A stretch of 64,000 bases of DNA. It comes from JAABPW01 sp037132275. Its GTDB lineage: Bacteria; Verrucomicrobiota; Kiritimatiellia; CAIKKV01; CAITUY01. Below the pieces are notes generated by a model. That model was not told the DNA's origin, did no database searches, and worked only from the letters and a program-made list of their open reading frames with translations. The stretch lies in NCBI GenBank assembly GCA_037132275.1, contig JBAXPK010000006.1:1-64000 (forward strand), written 5' to 3'. Below are positions 17,510 through 26,355 of the stretch, piece after piece (the stretch's first letter is position 1; the number at the start of each line of letters is the position of its first letter). Both the position numbers and the translations under genes were made by a program.

Positions 17510-19215
17510 TCGGCATCCTCCGACACCCGCACCACTTCTTCCACCGTGGTGATCCCCTCCAGGACTTTAATCCAGCCGTCGTCACGCAAGGTCTGCATGC
17601 CCTCCTGGACAGCCTTCAACTTGATGGCATTGGACGAGGAGCGCTGGAGAATGAGGTGCTCAATATCCACGGAGATCGCGAGCAATTCATAGAGGCCGGT
17701 ACGGCCACGGAATCCGGTCATGCGGCATTTTTCGCAACCGACCGGTTCGTGCATAGCCGAGGTGGCGATCTTTTCAATCGGGAAGCCAAGGCTTTTCAGG
17801 AGAGTGAGGTCCGGCTCTTTGACCGGGCGTTTGCATGCCGGGCACAGCCGCCGCACCAAACGCTGGGCGACCACGGCCTCCAACGATGAGGCCACCAGGA
17901 AGGGTTCTACGCCCATGTCGAGCAGCCGGGTGACCGCGCCGCCTGCATCATTGGTATGCAATGTACTGAACACCAGGTGACCGGTCAGGGAGGCGCGAAT
18001 GGCGATCTCCGCCGTTTCAAAGTCGCGAATTTCCCCGATCATGATGATGTCCGGATCCTGGCGCAGGATGGAGCGCAAGGCATTGGCGAAGGTCAGGCCG
18101 ATTTCGGATTTGACGTTGCACTGGTTGATTCCGGCCATTTCATATTCGATCGGGTCTTCCACCGTGATGATGCGCTGGTCGATGGTGTTGATCTCGTGCA
18201 GATAGGCGTATAGGGAGGTGGATTTTCCCGAACCGGTGGGACCGGTGACCAGGATGATGCCATTGGGCTTTTCGATGATCTTACGGATAATGGTTTCGTC
18301 CCGCTCGCGAAGGCCCAATTGACGGAGCCCGATAAACTCCTTTCCCCTCATGAGAAGGCGCAAGCTGACGCTTTCCCCGTAGGCGGTGGGAAGGGTGGAG
18401 ACACGTATATCGATATCCTCGCCCTGGATCCGCATGCCGATACGACCGTCCTGGGGCAGGCGTTTCTCCGCGATATCCATGTTCGCCATGACCTTGATAC
18501 GCGAAATGATGGCGGCCTGGAAGCGGGAGAGCTGTGCGGGAAGCGGCGTCTGGTGCAGAACGCCGTCAACGCGGTAACGGATGCGGAGCTGGTTTTCCAT
18601 GGGCTCCATGTGGATGTCCGTGGCGCGTTCCTGGTAGGCCTCCCAGATGATCTGGTTCACAAAGCGTACGATGGAGGCTTCCTGGTCGAGTTCACCCAGG
18701 TCGGTTTTCATCAGGGCCTCATCGGGGGCGACCTCGATGCGATGGTCGTCCTGCATCAGTTTCTCCATCGTATCGGCGCCGACACCGTAAAATTTCTTGA
18801 TGGCGTTGGCGATATCGTTGAGCAAAGCCAGGGCGAGTTTCACCCTCATACCGGACGCCAGGCGGAGCGCATCTACAAGTCCGCTGTCGAACGGGTCGTT
18901 GGTGGCCACCATCAGGGCGCCGTTCTCGATGGCATAGGGAATCACATTATACTGAAACACGGCGCGGGTGGGCAGTTTCTCAAGGATGGAGGTTTCGATG
19001 GACATGGTGCCCAGTCGCAGGAAAGGGACATGCAGCACGGTGGCCAGGGATTCCAGAAACGCATCCTCGGTGGTAAACCCCTGTGCGACAGCGGCGCGGG
19101 TGATCGACGTGTCGTTTTGTTGGGCATGCAGGAGCAAGGTCGAGATTTGAGCCTCGGAAAGCAGACCCGTCCGTTTTAGCAATCCTGTCAAACTGGTCGG
19201 TAATGCAGTCGTCAT
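17506..19215 (-). CDS. gspE: T2SS assembly ATPase GspE
   Basis: A 569-residue cytoplasmic ATPase that powers pseudopilus growth. An N-terminal MshEN/GspE-N domain (about 1-150) is followed by the catalytic core: Walker A GPTGSGKST at 325-333, Asp box and Walker B DPDIIMIGEIRD near 390, His box LTGHLVFSTLHT. A zinc-binding tetracysteine (CPAC...CEKC) lies at about 460-500. It is the first gene of the ten-gene secretion operon. No ribosome site precedes the ATG and a promoter-like pair ends 10 bp upstream, so the transcript may be leaderless. Confidence 0.96.
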   Translation of the reverse strand: MTTALPTSLTGLLKRTGLLSEAQISTLLLHAQQNDTSITRAAVAQGFTTEDAFLESLATVLHVPFLRLGTMSIETSILEKLPTRAVFQYNVIPYAIENGALMVATNDPFDSGLVDALRLASGMRVKLALALLNDIANAIKKFYGVGADTMEKLMQDDHRIEVAPDEALMKTDLGELDQEASIVRFVNQIIWEAYQERATDIHMEPMENQLRIRYRVDGVLHQTPLPAQLSRFQAAIISRIKVMANMDIAEKRLPQDGRIGMRIQGEDIDIRVSTLPTAYGESVSLRLLMRGKEFIGLRQLGLRERDETIIRKIIEKPNGIILVTGPTGSGKSTSLYAYLHEINTIDQRIITVEDPIEYEMAGINQCNVKSEIGLTFANALRSILRQDPDIIMIGEIRDFETAEIAIRASLTGHLVFSTLHTNDAGGAVTRLLDMGVEPFLVASSLEAVVAQRLVRRLCPACKRPVKEPDLTLLKSLGFPIEKIATSAMHEPVGCEKCRMTGFRGRTGLYELLAISVDIEHLILQRSSSNAIKLKAVQEGMQTLRDDGWIKVLEGITTVEEVVRVSEDAD

Positions 19216-19224
19216 AAGTCATAC

Positions 19225-19253
19225 ACGATAGAAAACAGAGCCCTTTAAGTCAA
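19225..19253 (-). promoter_or_regulatory. putative sigma-70 promoter of the T2SS operon
   Basis: On the minus strand TTGACT (19248-19253), a 17-bp spacer and TATCGT (19225-19230). The expected start of transcription, about 7 nt downstream, falls 2-4 nt before the gspE ATG, so the mRNA would be nearly leaderless. This agrees with the lack of a Shine-Dalgarno sequence. Confidence 0.45.
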
Positions 19254-19282
19254 TGTGAGAGCCAACGTTCAGTAATTTCGGC

Positions 19283-20113
19283 CTAATGTCGGATGATTCG
19301 CTCTGATTTCACCGAAAAGGTCATGCCGGTCGAACACGTTTGGAGGTCGCTTTTCCTGATGCTCACCGTTGTCGTGTTACGCGGGGCAGGGCGATTGAAC
19401 GTGGTCGCGGGAAATACGGCGGGAGTTGCGGGGAAGTAAGCCGGCACCGGGGGATGGAAATAGGTGTTGGGATAACTTGGCACCCAGGGCGACGCAATGT
19501 AAGTTATGGTGGAACGAGCCGAATACGCCTCCTCCGCAGCCCGTTCGGCCCGCAGTGCCCGGGCTTCGGCAGCCGTCGTGCGCTGTTGGAGATCAGCCAA
19601 TTGCTCGCGTATCCTGGCCTGCTCCAAATCCGCTTGGTACTGCCGCATCGCATTGGCATAGACCGTCCCGATATCAATTTCAGGATATTGTTGGCGGAAC
19701 ATATCCCAGTAGGCCACCTGCTGGCCTGCGGGCTGGGCCGAAAACGCCGGGTTAGCGAGTCGCTCCGCCAATATCCGGCCTCCTTCGATATGCCGCTTCT
19801 CTTTGGCCTCCGCTGCCAAACGATCCGCCACTTCGCGGCGGCGTTCCTGTTCAAGTTTCCGTGCCACGGCCTCCTCGGCGGAAATCAAGCTAACCTCTGA
19901 CACAATACCTTTTTGCAATTCCACTTTACCGCGGTCATAGAGATAGACCTCGTATGTCCCGGATGTGATGCGGCCCTGTGGCTTGCCCAGTTGCCGCGTG
20001 ACGTCTTCCGCAGTGTCGCCCTTCTTGATCTCCTGGGCGGGCACTACCGATGCACTCAGGGCCGCAAGAAGCACCAGAGTCGCGCAACGGGCAATCCAAC
20101 GATGGGTTTTCAT
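19283..20113 (-). CDS. secreted BamE/SmpA-like coiled-coil protein
   Basis: A 276-residue exported protein. I start it at the ATG at 20113, preceded by GGAGATCCGG, giving a signal peptide cut near VVPAQE. The segment KKGDTAEDVTRQLGKPQG followed by a strand pair and EVSLIS looks like the SmpA/BamE fold, as used by small outer-membrane assembly lipoproteins. It is joined to a long charged Ala/Glu/Arg coiled coil (about 80-190) and a Pro/Tyr/Thr-rich tail. No lipobox is present. Function is unknown; it lies directly upstream of, and on the same strand as, the T2SS operon, separated by 67 bp, so it could form a transcription unit with it. Confidence 0.72.
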   Translation of the reverse strand: MKTHRWIARCATLVLLAALSASVVPAQEIKKGDTAEDVTRQLGKPQGRITSGTYEVYLYDRGKVELQKGIVSEVSLISAEEAVARKLEQERRREVADRLAAEAKEKRHIEGGRILAERLANPAFSAQPAGQQVAYWDMFRQQYPEIDIGTVYANAMRQYQADLEQARIREQLADLQQRTTAAEARALRAERAAEEAYSARSTITYIASPWVPSYPNTYFHPPVPAYFPATPAVFPATTFNRPAPRNTTTVSIRKSDLQTCSTGMTFSVKSERIIRH

Positions 20114-20243
20114 TCCGGATCTCCAGTCATGCATTTATTCTACAACATTCCAGCCAAAGCACCAGTTGAAGGTTATGGTGAGATAATAGGTCACATGAAG
20201 ACTAGCTGCCGCCGCGAGCGGAAGGGGTTGCCAATTTAAGGCT

Positions 20244-20264
20244 CCTGCCGGATAACCCGGCAGG
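20244..20264. repeat. inverted repeat (8-bp arms)
   Basis: CCTGCCGG, a 5-nt loop, CCGGCAGG in the divergent region between the BamE-like gene and the PQ-loop gene. No T-run follows on either strand, so it is not a typical intrinsic terminator; an RNA leader hairpin or protein site is possible. Confidence 0.5.
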
Positions 20265-20345
20265 GAACCTCCGCGAGGATTTATGGTGACAGCCCCTCAT
20301 ATCCCAGTGTATTTGGGGGTAAAGAACGCGTTGAAGGAGAAAAGG

Positions 20346-20624
20346 ATGAGTTTTTTCGAGGCGGGAATGCTGTTGTGTTTCGGAGCGAGCTGGCCCTTTT
20401 CGGTATATAAGACTTGGAAGGCGAAGACTAGCAAAGGCAAGAGCCTGATATTCCTGTGGCTGATCTTGATAGGCTATGCGTGCGGAATTACCCACAAACT
20501 GCTGTACAGCCGTGATCTTGTCATTGCCCTCTATCTGTTGAACGCCACACTTGTTTTGGTTGATCTTTCCCTCTGCACGATTTATTCCAGGCGAGAAAAA
20601 ATCAAGCATGACTTAGAGTCATGA
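20346..20624 (+). CDS. small PQ-loop membrane protein
   Basis: A 92-residue membrane protein starting at the ATG at 20346, which has AAGGAG just upstream; a longer frame from 20283 lacks such a site. Three hydrophobic helices are visible: MLLCFGASWPFSVYK, SLIFLWLILIGYACGI and LVIALYLLNATLVLVDLSL. The loop WPFSVYKTWKAKTSKGKS after helix one matches the PQ-loop/SemiSWEET motif, where the Pro-Gln is replaced by Trp-Pro. Such three-helix proteins dimerise to form a six-helix carrier. The substrate cannot be told. It has no gene partner on the + strand nearby. Confidence 0.65.
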   Translation: MSFFEAGMLLCFGASWPFSVYKTWKAKTSKGKSLIFLWLILIGYACGITHKLLYSRDLVIALYLLNATLVLVDLSLCTIYSRREKIKHDLES

Positions 20625-20999
20625 TGAAGGTGAACTGGTAGGGAGCCCTGCGTGTGACCCGTTTCCCGAGTTCTGTGAAGCGGGCGGCACGGGGATCGCC
20701 TCTATGCAGGTAGTCTTTTTGACCCTTATGCGTATGGTGAGTGGACGAGGATGTTGTCCGGCTCTGGTGGAAAAATGGCGGAAAAATGGCAGTGGAAAGT
20801 TCGCTTACCTTTGCTATCTTTAATTTGATTGTGGGATGTGGGCGTCGTCACGGCAAGTGGCGTCTGCCTGGCGAATCAACAAGAATATAGATGTGTTGGT
20901 CGCAAACAACGCGGTTCGTTTGGTGATGCCCTGAAGGAAACAAGAGGGCCAGAGTTTGTGGCGCGGTCGGTTTGGGGCCGGGAAACGGTTGGTATCGCT
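20625..20999 (+). other. intergenic stretch, no supported gene
   Basis: Two short + frames without a start or a homologue that I recognise: one reads DEGELVGSPACDPFPEFC and ends at 20823, the other reads RLYAGSLFDPYAYGEWTRM. They may be decayed coding remnants. The frame of the following propeller gene stays open back to 20829, but the sequence before 21000 looks non-coding in composition. Confidence 0.3.
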
Positions 21000-23642
21000 A
21001 TGATGAATATATTGCTTCCGGGGTTATCTAACGTAGGGGTAATACCGGTTCTGGTCGGGCCCATTCAGGTTTTGCTGACGCTGCTTCCCGCGTTGTTGGC
21101 GGCCCTTGGCGGGGTGCTTTTGGCGCTGTTCAAGCCCTCAACCGTGAAAGCAGGGCTCAAGGTGCTCTGGCGCAATAAGGTTAGTTTTAGTATTACGATC
21201 GCTTTGATCGGCGGGCTCATTTACGGTGGAATCCGTCTGAGAGAGCGGCTGGCGCCGAAAGGCGCGACCGTTACGAGCGGTGACTGGCCGGCTTTTCGGG
21301 GAGGGGTCGAACGGCGCGGGGGCGACGGACGGGGGCCGGATCCCGTTGCCGGCGGCGTGGTGTGGTCTTTTACGCGGTCCGGCAAGACCTTCTATTCCTC
21401 GCCTGCGCTGGTTGGAAATTCTGTCATCGTGGTATCGGCTGACAAGGGGGTTATGACGGATCAAGGCGGAATCTACCGCTTGGATGCCGCCACGGGAGAC
21501 AAGCAGTGGGAGTATGCTCCGCGAGGGTTCCGCGCCACCTATTCGTCCCCCTCCGTTCAAGATAATTTCCTGGTCTGCGGGGAGGGGCTCCATGAGACTT
21601 ACGACGGGAGAGTTGTTTGTCTGGACGCAAGAGACGGCCGTCTTTTGTGGTCATATCAGGCCAAAAGCCATGTCGAGTCGTCTCCCTGCATCTCCAACGG
21701 CAAGGTCTTTTGCGGGGCTGGTGCGGACGGCTTCTACGGCTTTGCGCTCAGCGTCCCGGCCGGTGTCTCCAATCTGCTTTGGCATGTGCCGGGGAGTAGC
21801 GACGGACAATGGCGTTACCACTGTGATGGATCTCCCGCCGCCGCCGATGGACGGGTCATTTTTGGTTCAGCTGCCGTTCACCCCGGTGACTGGAATGGCA
21901 TCATCTGCCTGGACGCGAACACGGGCAAGCAACTCTGGAGCCTGGCCACGCCGTATCCTGTGTTCGGAAGCCCGACGGTGGTTGAGGGAAAAGTCATTGT
22001 CGGGATGGGAAACGGCGATTTTGTCTTCACGGCTGAAGAGGTTCGGATCAAGAAAATCAATGAATTGAAAGAGCGTCATGCCAGTCCTCAGGAAATCCTC
22101 GAAGCCGAGAAACGGCTCGGGCCGGCCGGCGAAGTGTGGTGCCTGAACGCGGCGGACGGAAAGGTCGTATGGTCTAATCAATTCGGACGCACGATCCTTG
22201 GCGCGGTGGCTTACGCCAACGGCCGCCTGTACGTTGGGAGTTGCGACAACAGTGTGACGTGCATGGGAATGGACGGCAAGGTGCTCAGGACGTGGGACGC
22301 ACGGGAGTCAATCAAGATATCGCCCTCCGTCGGAAAGGAGCATGTGTATGTGTTGACGGACTCTGGGAGACTTTACGCACTTGATCTCCAAACCCTTCGG
22401 CCCGTGTGGGATATGCGCGTCGGTACGGGAAATCTGTTTTCCAGTTCGCCGGTTGTGGGCAACGGACATGTATACGTCGGAACGTCGGCAGACGGTTTCC
22501 TGTGCGTGGGGTCGCCTGAAGGCAGGGAGAAGGATGAAATTTGGGCTGGGGCGATGGGCGGGCCCGGCAAGGGAGGGTGGGCGGACAAATCGACTCCTTC
22601 GGATCAAGGGCGTTTTGAATGGCGCTATCCTGAGGCGCCTGCGACCGACTCTCCGGAAGGAACGGCGCCCGCCGTGCCGAAAATGGCTTCCCCTGTGGCC
22701 ATGCTTGAAGGAACCGTTTATGCCGGATTCAGCGAGGGCCGTAAGGGGTTGGCGGCGCTGGCTTTGAATAAGGATCGGAAGAAAAAACCTGTTGAACTGT
22801 GGTTCCGCGAGTCCTCGAATGGCGTCTACCGCTCGGCCGTCGTAGCGGGAGATTTCGTCTGGTTCGTGGACGGCAAGCCGGGCGATAGCGGACGCCTGTT
22901 ACGCCGGGTGAATCGAAAGACCGGGACGGTCAGCGCGACTTGGCCGGTTGAAACCGGCGCCTCTGGCGAACTGCTGCTGGGCGACAAGTGGCTCGTCATT
23001 GCCGACCGCGTAGAGGGAATCACTCTGCTGGAGACTGAAAAGGAACTTAAGGCACGCTGGATCGCGTCAGTCAAAGGACTCGCAGGAGCGCCTGCGGAAA
23101 AGTGCGGAATCATTTTGGCGGCGTCAGGAACGGACAAGGCGGTGGTAGCCCTGAGCATCATCAACGGGGCAGTTCTCTGGAAACGTGAATTGGAGGTTGC
23201 GCCTGTTACAGGACCGATCGGGATGGGCGAGGCGAATGTCGCCGTTGGGACAACGAAAGGCGTGGCGATGGTGGGCTTAATCGACGGGGCTGAAAAATGG
23301 TCCTCCGACTGTGGCTCCATTGCGGCGCCTCTGGTCGCCAATGCGATCCGAATCGTTTGTGTCACGGAGTCCCGCGCCATTGTGGTGCTCGGAGTGGATG
23401 GTCGTGAACAAATGCGGGTTGAGGGAGCAACGGCTGGAATTGCCCCGGTTCTTACGGATGACACCATGATTTGCATACTGCCGGAATCCGTACAGCGAGT
23501 TGACCTGGCAAATGGTCGTACTTCGACGTGGCTGGCGCGGACGGCGTGGATGGGCGGGGCGACGACTCCTGGCGTACTTTGGGAATCGCACCTCTATTTT
23601 GGAACGGCAAACAACGGGTTGGTCAGTTTAGGACCGAAGTGA
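21000..23642 (+). CDS. membrane-anchored PQQ-type beta-propeller protein
   Basis: An 880-residue protein (from the tandem ATGs at 21000/21003; an open frame extends to 20829). Two hydrophobic helices (VQLL-type segment VLLTLLPALLAALGG, and SFSITIALIGGLIYGGI) anchor it, then WPAFRGG starts a long series of blades with PQQ-type repeats: YRLDAATGDKQWEYAP, CLDARDGRLLWSYQ, CLDANTGKQLWSL, CLNAADGKVVWSNQFG, ALDLQTLRPVWDM. WPxFRG plus these repeats defines the PQQ-like quinoprotein-fold family; no cofactor ligands or catalytic motif of an alcohol dehydrogenase are evident, so it is likely a scaffold or sensor. The next gene begins 19 bp later, making a three-gene operon. Confidence 0.85.
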   Translation: MMNILLPGLSNVGVIPVLVGPIQVLLTLLPALLAALGGVLLALFKPSTVKAGLKVLWRNKVSFSITIALIGGLIYGGIRLRERLAPKGATVTSGDWPAFRGGVERRGGDGRGPDPVAGGVVWSFTRSGKTFYSSPALVGNSVIVVSADKGVMTDQGGIYRLDAATGDKQWEYAPRGFRATYSSPSVQDNFLVCGEGLHETYDGRVVCLDARDGRLLWSYQAKSHVESSPCISNGKVFCGAGADGFYGFALSVPAGVSNLLWHVPGSSDGQWRYHCDGSPAAADGRVIFGSAAVHPGDWNGIICLDANTGKQLWSLATPYPVFGSPTVVEGKVIVGMGNGDFVFTAEEVRIKKINELKERHASPQEILEAEKRLGPAGEVWCLNAADGKVVWSNQFGRTILGAVAYANGRLYVGSCDNSVTCMGMDGKVLRTWDARESIKISPSVGKEHVYVLTDSGRLYALDLQTLRPVWDMRVGTGNLFSSSPVVGNGHVYVGTSADGFLCVGSPEGREKDEIWAGAMGGPGKGGWADKSTPSDQGRFEWRYPEAPATDSPEGTAPAVPKMASPVAMLEGTVYAGFSEGRKGLAALALNKDRKKKPVELWFRESSNGVYRSAVVAGDFVWFVDGKPGDSGRLLRRVNRKTGTVSATWPVETGASGELLLGDKWLVIADRVEGITLLETEKELKARWIASVKGLAGAPAEKCGIILAASGTDKAVVALSIINGAVLWKRELEVAPVTGPIGMGEANVAVGTTKGVAMVGLIDGAEKWSSDCGSIAAPLVANAIRIVCVTESRAIVVLGVDGREQMRVEGATAGIAPVLTDDTMICILPESVQRVDLANGRTSTWLARTAWMGGATTPGVLWESHLYFGTANNGLVSLGPK

Positions 23643-23661
23643 AGAATAAGCAGGTAATTTT

Positions 23662-26355
23662 ATGGATGTAGGAACTATCGGTTTGGGTGCGGGTAATCCG
23701 GAAATGATTTTTTTCGGTGCGGATGCCCCTGACGCGACCGTCCCCGTGATTGCCTCGGTTGGAGGGAAGGGGATCAATCTATGCAAAATGTCACTGGCGG
23801 GTTTCCCCGTTCCGCCGGGTTTTGTTGTGACAACCCAAGGTTACCTCCATTTTGTCAAAGCCAACGGCTTAGGCGAACAGATTCGGCGGATTGCAGGGTC
23901 GCTCGAGGCGTCTGATATCAAGGGTGTGGAACGTGCGTCGGCGGAAATCAGGGCGTTGTTTACGGAGAAGCCCATTCCCTCGGAACTCAGGGACGAAATG
24001 GTGACTGCGTATGGAAAACTGCGCCAGGCGGGCGGGGAGAAAGTGGCTGTGCGGTCCTCGGCAACGGCCGAGGATTTGGACGATGCGAGTTTTGCCGGTC
24101 AGCAGGACACCTACCTTAATATCTGTGGCGAAGAGGCATTGCTGCGAGCCGTCAAGTCCTGTTGGGGCAGTCTATGGACGTCCCGCGCCATGGCGTACCG
24201 GGTCAAGCAGAAGATTCCGATGGACGGTTTGGCCTTGGCTGTGGTTGTGCAACAGATGGTCATAGCGGATGCGGCGGGCGTCATGTTCACAGTTAACCCT
24301 GTGACTGGCCACCGTGACGAAATGATCATCAACGCCGCGTGGGGGCTCGGTGAGGCCATAGTGGGTGGGCATGTCACTCCCGATACTGTCATTGCCGAAA
24401 AAGCCACCGGCAAGGTGAAGTCCATAAAGGTCTCAGAGAAGAAAGTGATGACGGTCATGACGGCCGATGGAACCAAGGAGCAGGAAATAACCGACGAGCG
24501 CCGCCATTCCAGGGTACTGAACGACGGGGATGTTGAACATCTCGTTGGGGTGGGCCGGAAGGTCGAGGCGTATTACAAGAAGGCCCAGGACATTGAGTGG
24601 GCGGTAGCCGGGGGCAAAGTCTATCTGCTTCAGGCCCGGCCCGTAACGGCCTTGCCTAACGATCCCGCGGAGACTGCCCGGGTGCGCGACGAGGAAATTG
24701 CCTTTTTAAAAAAACTCGCGGGCGATCAGCGGCGGGTTTGGGTGTTGCACAATCTGAACGAAACCCTTTCGGCGCCGACGCCGCTGACGTGGGACATCGT
24801 CAAAGGTTTTATGAGCGGCAATGGCGGCTTCGGTCGCATGTATCGGGATTTCGGGTACCAACCGAGCAAGGAAGTCGACAAGCATGGCTTCCTAGACCTG
24901 ATAGGCGGGCATATCTATGCCGATACTACCCGCGCGGCGGACTTGTTTTGGGATGGAATGCCGCTTTCGTATGATCCGGATGCCGTAGTCAAGAATCCGA
25001 AACTAATGGACGCCGCACCCACCCGTTTCGATCCCGAGCGGGCAACGGGCTCATTTCTGTTGCGACTCCCGCGTCTGCTGGGCGCCATGCGGCGTTGCTC
25101 GAAGTTGACAAAGAAGGCACGACGGGAAGCGCTTACGCGATTTGAAAACGATGTTTTCCCTTCCTATCGGGAGTGGGTCATGGCGAAGCGAGCGGAGGAT
25201 CTTTCGAAGCGAAGCACGGGTGAGGTGATTCGCGAGTTGGACGTACGTATCGACAAGGTACTCAATGAGTTCGGGCCCGAATCTCTCAAACCCGGATTTT
25301 TCGGTGGTATCGCCCAAGCGGCAGTTGAAGCCACACTCATTAACCTGATGGGCCCCGAGAAGGGGATAGAAGTGGTGTTAACCCTGACGCAGGGGCTCGA
25401 CGGCGATACGACGGTCGAGCAAAGTCAGTACCTCTGGGAGTTGGCCCGTGGGAAGCGCACTCGTGCGGAGTTTCTGGATGTCTTTGGACATCGCACGGTG
25501 GAGGAAATGGAATTGGCGCGACCCCGCTGGAGGGAAGACGATACGTACATCAGTCAGGTGCTGGGCGCTTTTACGTCCGGCAATGTTGTTGAGCCAAGCG
25601 TCATGCATATGGAAAATGCCGAGCGGCGGAACGCCGAGGAGCGAGCCTTGCCAGCGATGCTGGCAGAGTGGGGCGGAAGTAGCTTTCTAGAAGAGATTCT
25701 GGCGGACTTGAAGGATGCCCAGGCGCTCCTGCCGTACCGTGAGAAAGGCAAGCACTGCCTGATGATGGGGTACGAATGCATCCGGCTGGCGATTGTTGAG
25801 TTGGGCAAACGGTGGGGCTTGGGCCGGGATGTCTTTTTCCTGAACCTGGCGGAGTTGAAACAATTCGAGTCGTCGCGTGAGACTTTGATGGAACGCCTGG
25901 AAACGAGAAAGATGCGTTGGCAGGCGGCCAAAAGTTTGGACATGGCGGAAGTGCTGGATTCGAATGATCTTTCCACCCTGGGGATACCCAAGACATACGA
26001 GGCCACGAATGAGTTGCATGGCGATGCCATTGCCGCGGGTGTTTCCACCGGGGTGGCCCAAATCGTCCACGACCCGATGGAGGCGACGGGGTTGTGTATG
26101 GATTATGTGCTGGTGTGCCACTCCACTGACCCGGCTTGGACGGCGCTATTCGTTCATGCCCGGGCCCTCGTGGTGGAACAGGGCGGGATCTTGAGCCATG
26201 GCGCGATTGTGGCGCGCGATTTCGGTATACCGGCGATTGTATGCCACGACGCCATGCGCCGCATCCCGCATGGGGCAACCATTCGCGTGGATGGCAACCG
26301 CGGTATGATCACCATTGTCAAACAACCCTCCCGGCAGAATGGGGTTAACAAATGA
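23662..26355 (+). CDS. PEP-synthase-like ATP-grasp/phosphohistidine enzyme
   Basis: An 897-residue protein with the PPDK/PEP-synthase N-terminal ATP-grasp domain (about 35-335; GGKGINLCKMSLAGFPVPPGF, VRSSATAEDLDDASFAGQQ, and QARPVTALP at its end), a 450-residue middle part of unknown function, and a C-terminal swivelling phosphohistidine domain with the catalytic His846 in GGILSHGAIVAR and DFGIPAIV. The C-terminal PEP/pyruvate TIM barrel of true PEP synthase is missing. This layout equals that of rifampicin phosphotransferase: ATP phosphorylates the His, which passes phosphate to an acceptor bound by the middle domain. The acceptor here is unknown, since the middle domain does not look like the rifampicin one. 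Same operon as the propeller and the EMC3-like gene (4-bp overlap). Confidence 0.85.
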   Translation: MDVGTIGLGAGNPEMIFFGADAPDATVPVIASVGGKGINLCKMSLAGFPVPPGFVVTTQGYLHFVKANGLGEQIRRIAGSLEASDIKGVERASAEIRALFTEKPIPSELRDEMVTAYGKLRQAGGEKVAVRSSATAEDLDDASFAGQQDTYLNICGEEALLRAVKSCWGSLWTSRAMAYRVKQKIPMDGLALAVVVQQMVIADAAGVMFTVNPVTGHRDEMIINAAWGLGEAIVGGHVTPDTVIAEKATGKVKSIKVSEKKVMTVMTADGTKEQEITDERRHSRVLNDGDVEHLVGVGRKVEAYYKKAQDIEWAVAGGKVYLLQARPVTALPNDPAETARVRDEEIAFLKKLAGDQRRVWVLHNLNETLSAPTPLTWDIVKGFMSGNGGFGRMYRDFGYQPSKEVDKHGFLDLIGGHIYADTTRAADLFWDGMPLSYDPDAVVKNPKLMDAAPTRFDPERATGSFLLRLPRLLGAMRRCSKLTKKARREALTRFENDVFPSYREWVMAKRAEDLSKRSTGEVIRELDVRIDKVLNEFGPESLKPGFFGGIAQAAVEATLINLMGPEKGIEVVLTLTQGLDGDTTVEQSQYLWELARGKRTRAEFLDVFGHRTVEEMELARPRWREDDTYISQVLGAFTSGNVVEPSVMHMENAERRNAEERALPAMLAEWGGSSFLEEILADLKDAQALLPYREKGKHCLMMGYECIRLAIVELGKRWGLGRDVFFLNLAELKQFESSRETLMERLETRKMRWQAAKSLDMAEVLDSNDLSTLGIPKTYEATNELHGDAIAAGVSTGVAQIVHDPMEATGLCMDYVLVCHSTDPAWTALFVHARALVVEQGGILSHGAIVARDFGIPAIVCHDAMRRIPHGATIRVDGNRGMITIVKQPSRQNGVNK

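Noticed and set aside
20653..20823. Small ORF reading CDPFPEFCEAGG before the propeller operon
   Set aside because: No start with a ribosome site and no recognisable family; kept only as an unexplained stretch.
20829..21000. 57-residue N-terminal extension of the propeller protein
   Set aside because: No ribosome site, no hydrophobic or domain-like character, and the tandem ATGs at 21000/21003 directly precede the membrane anchor.
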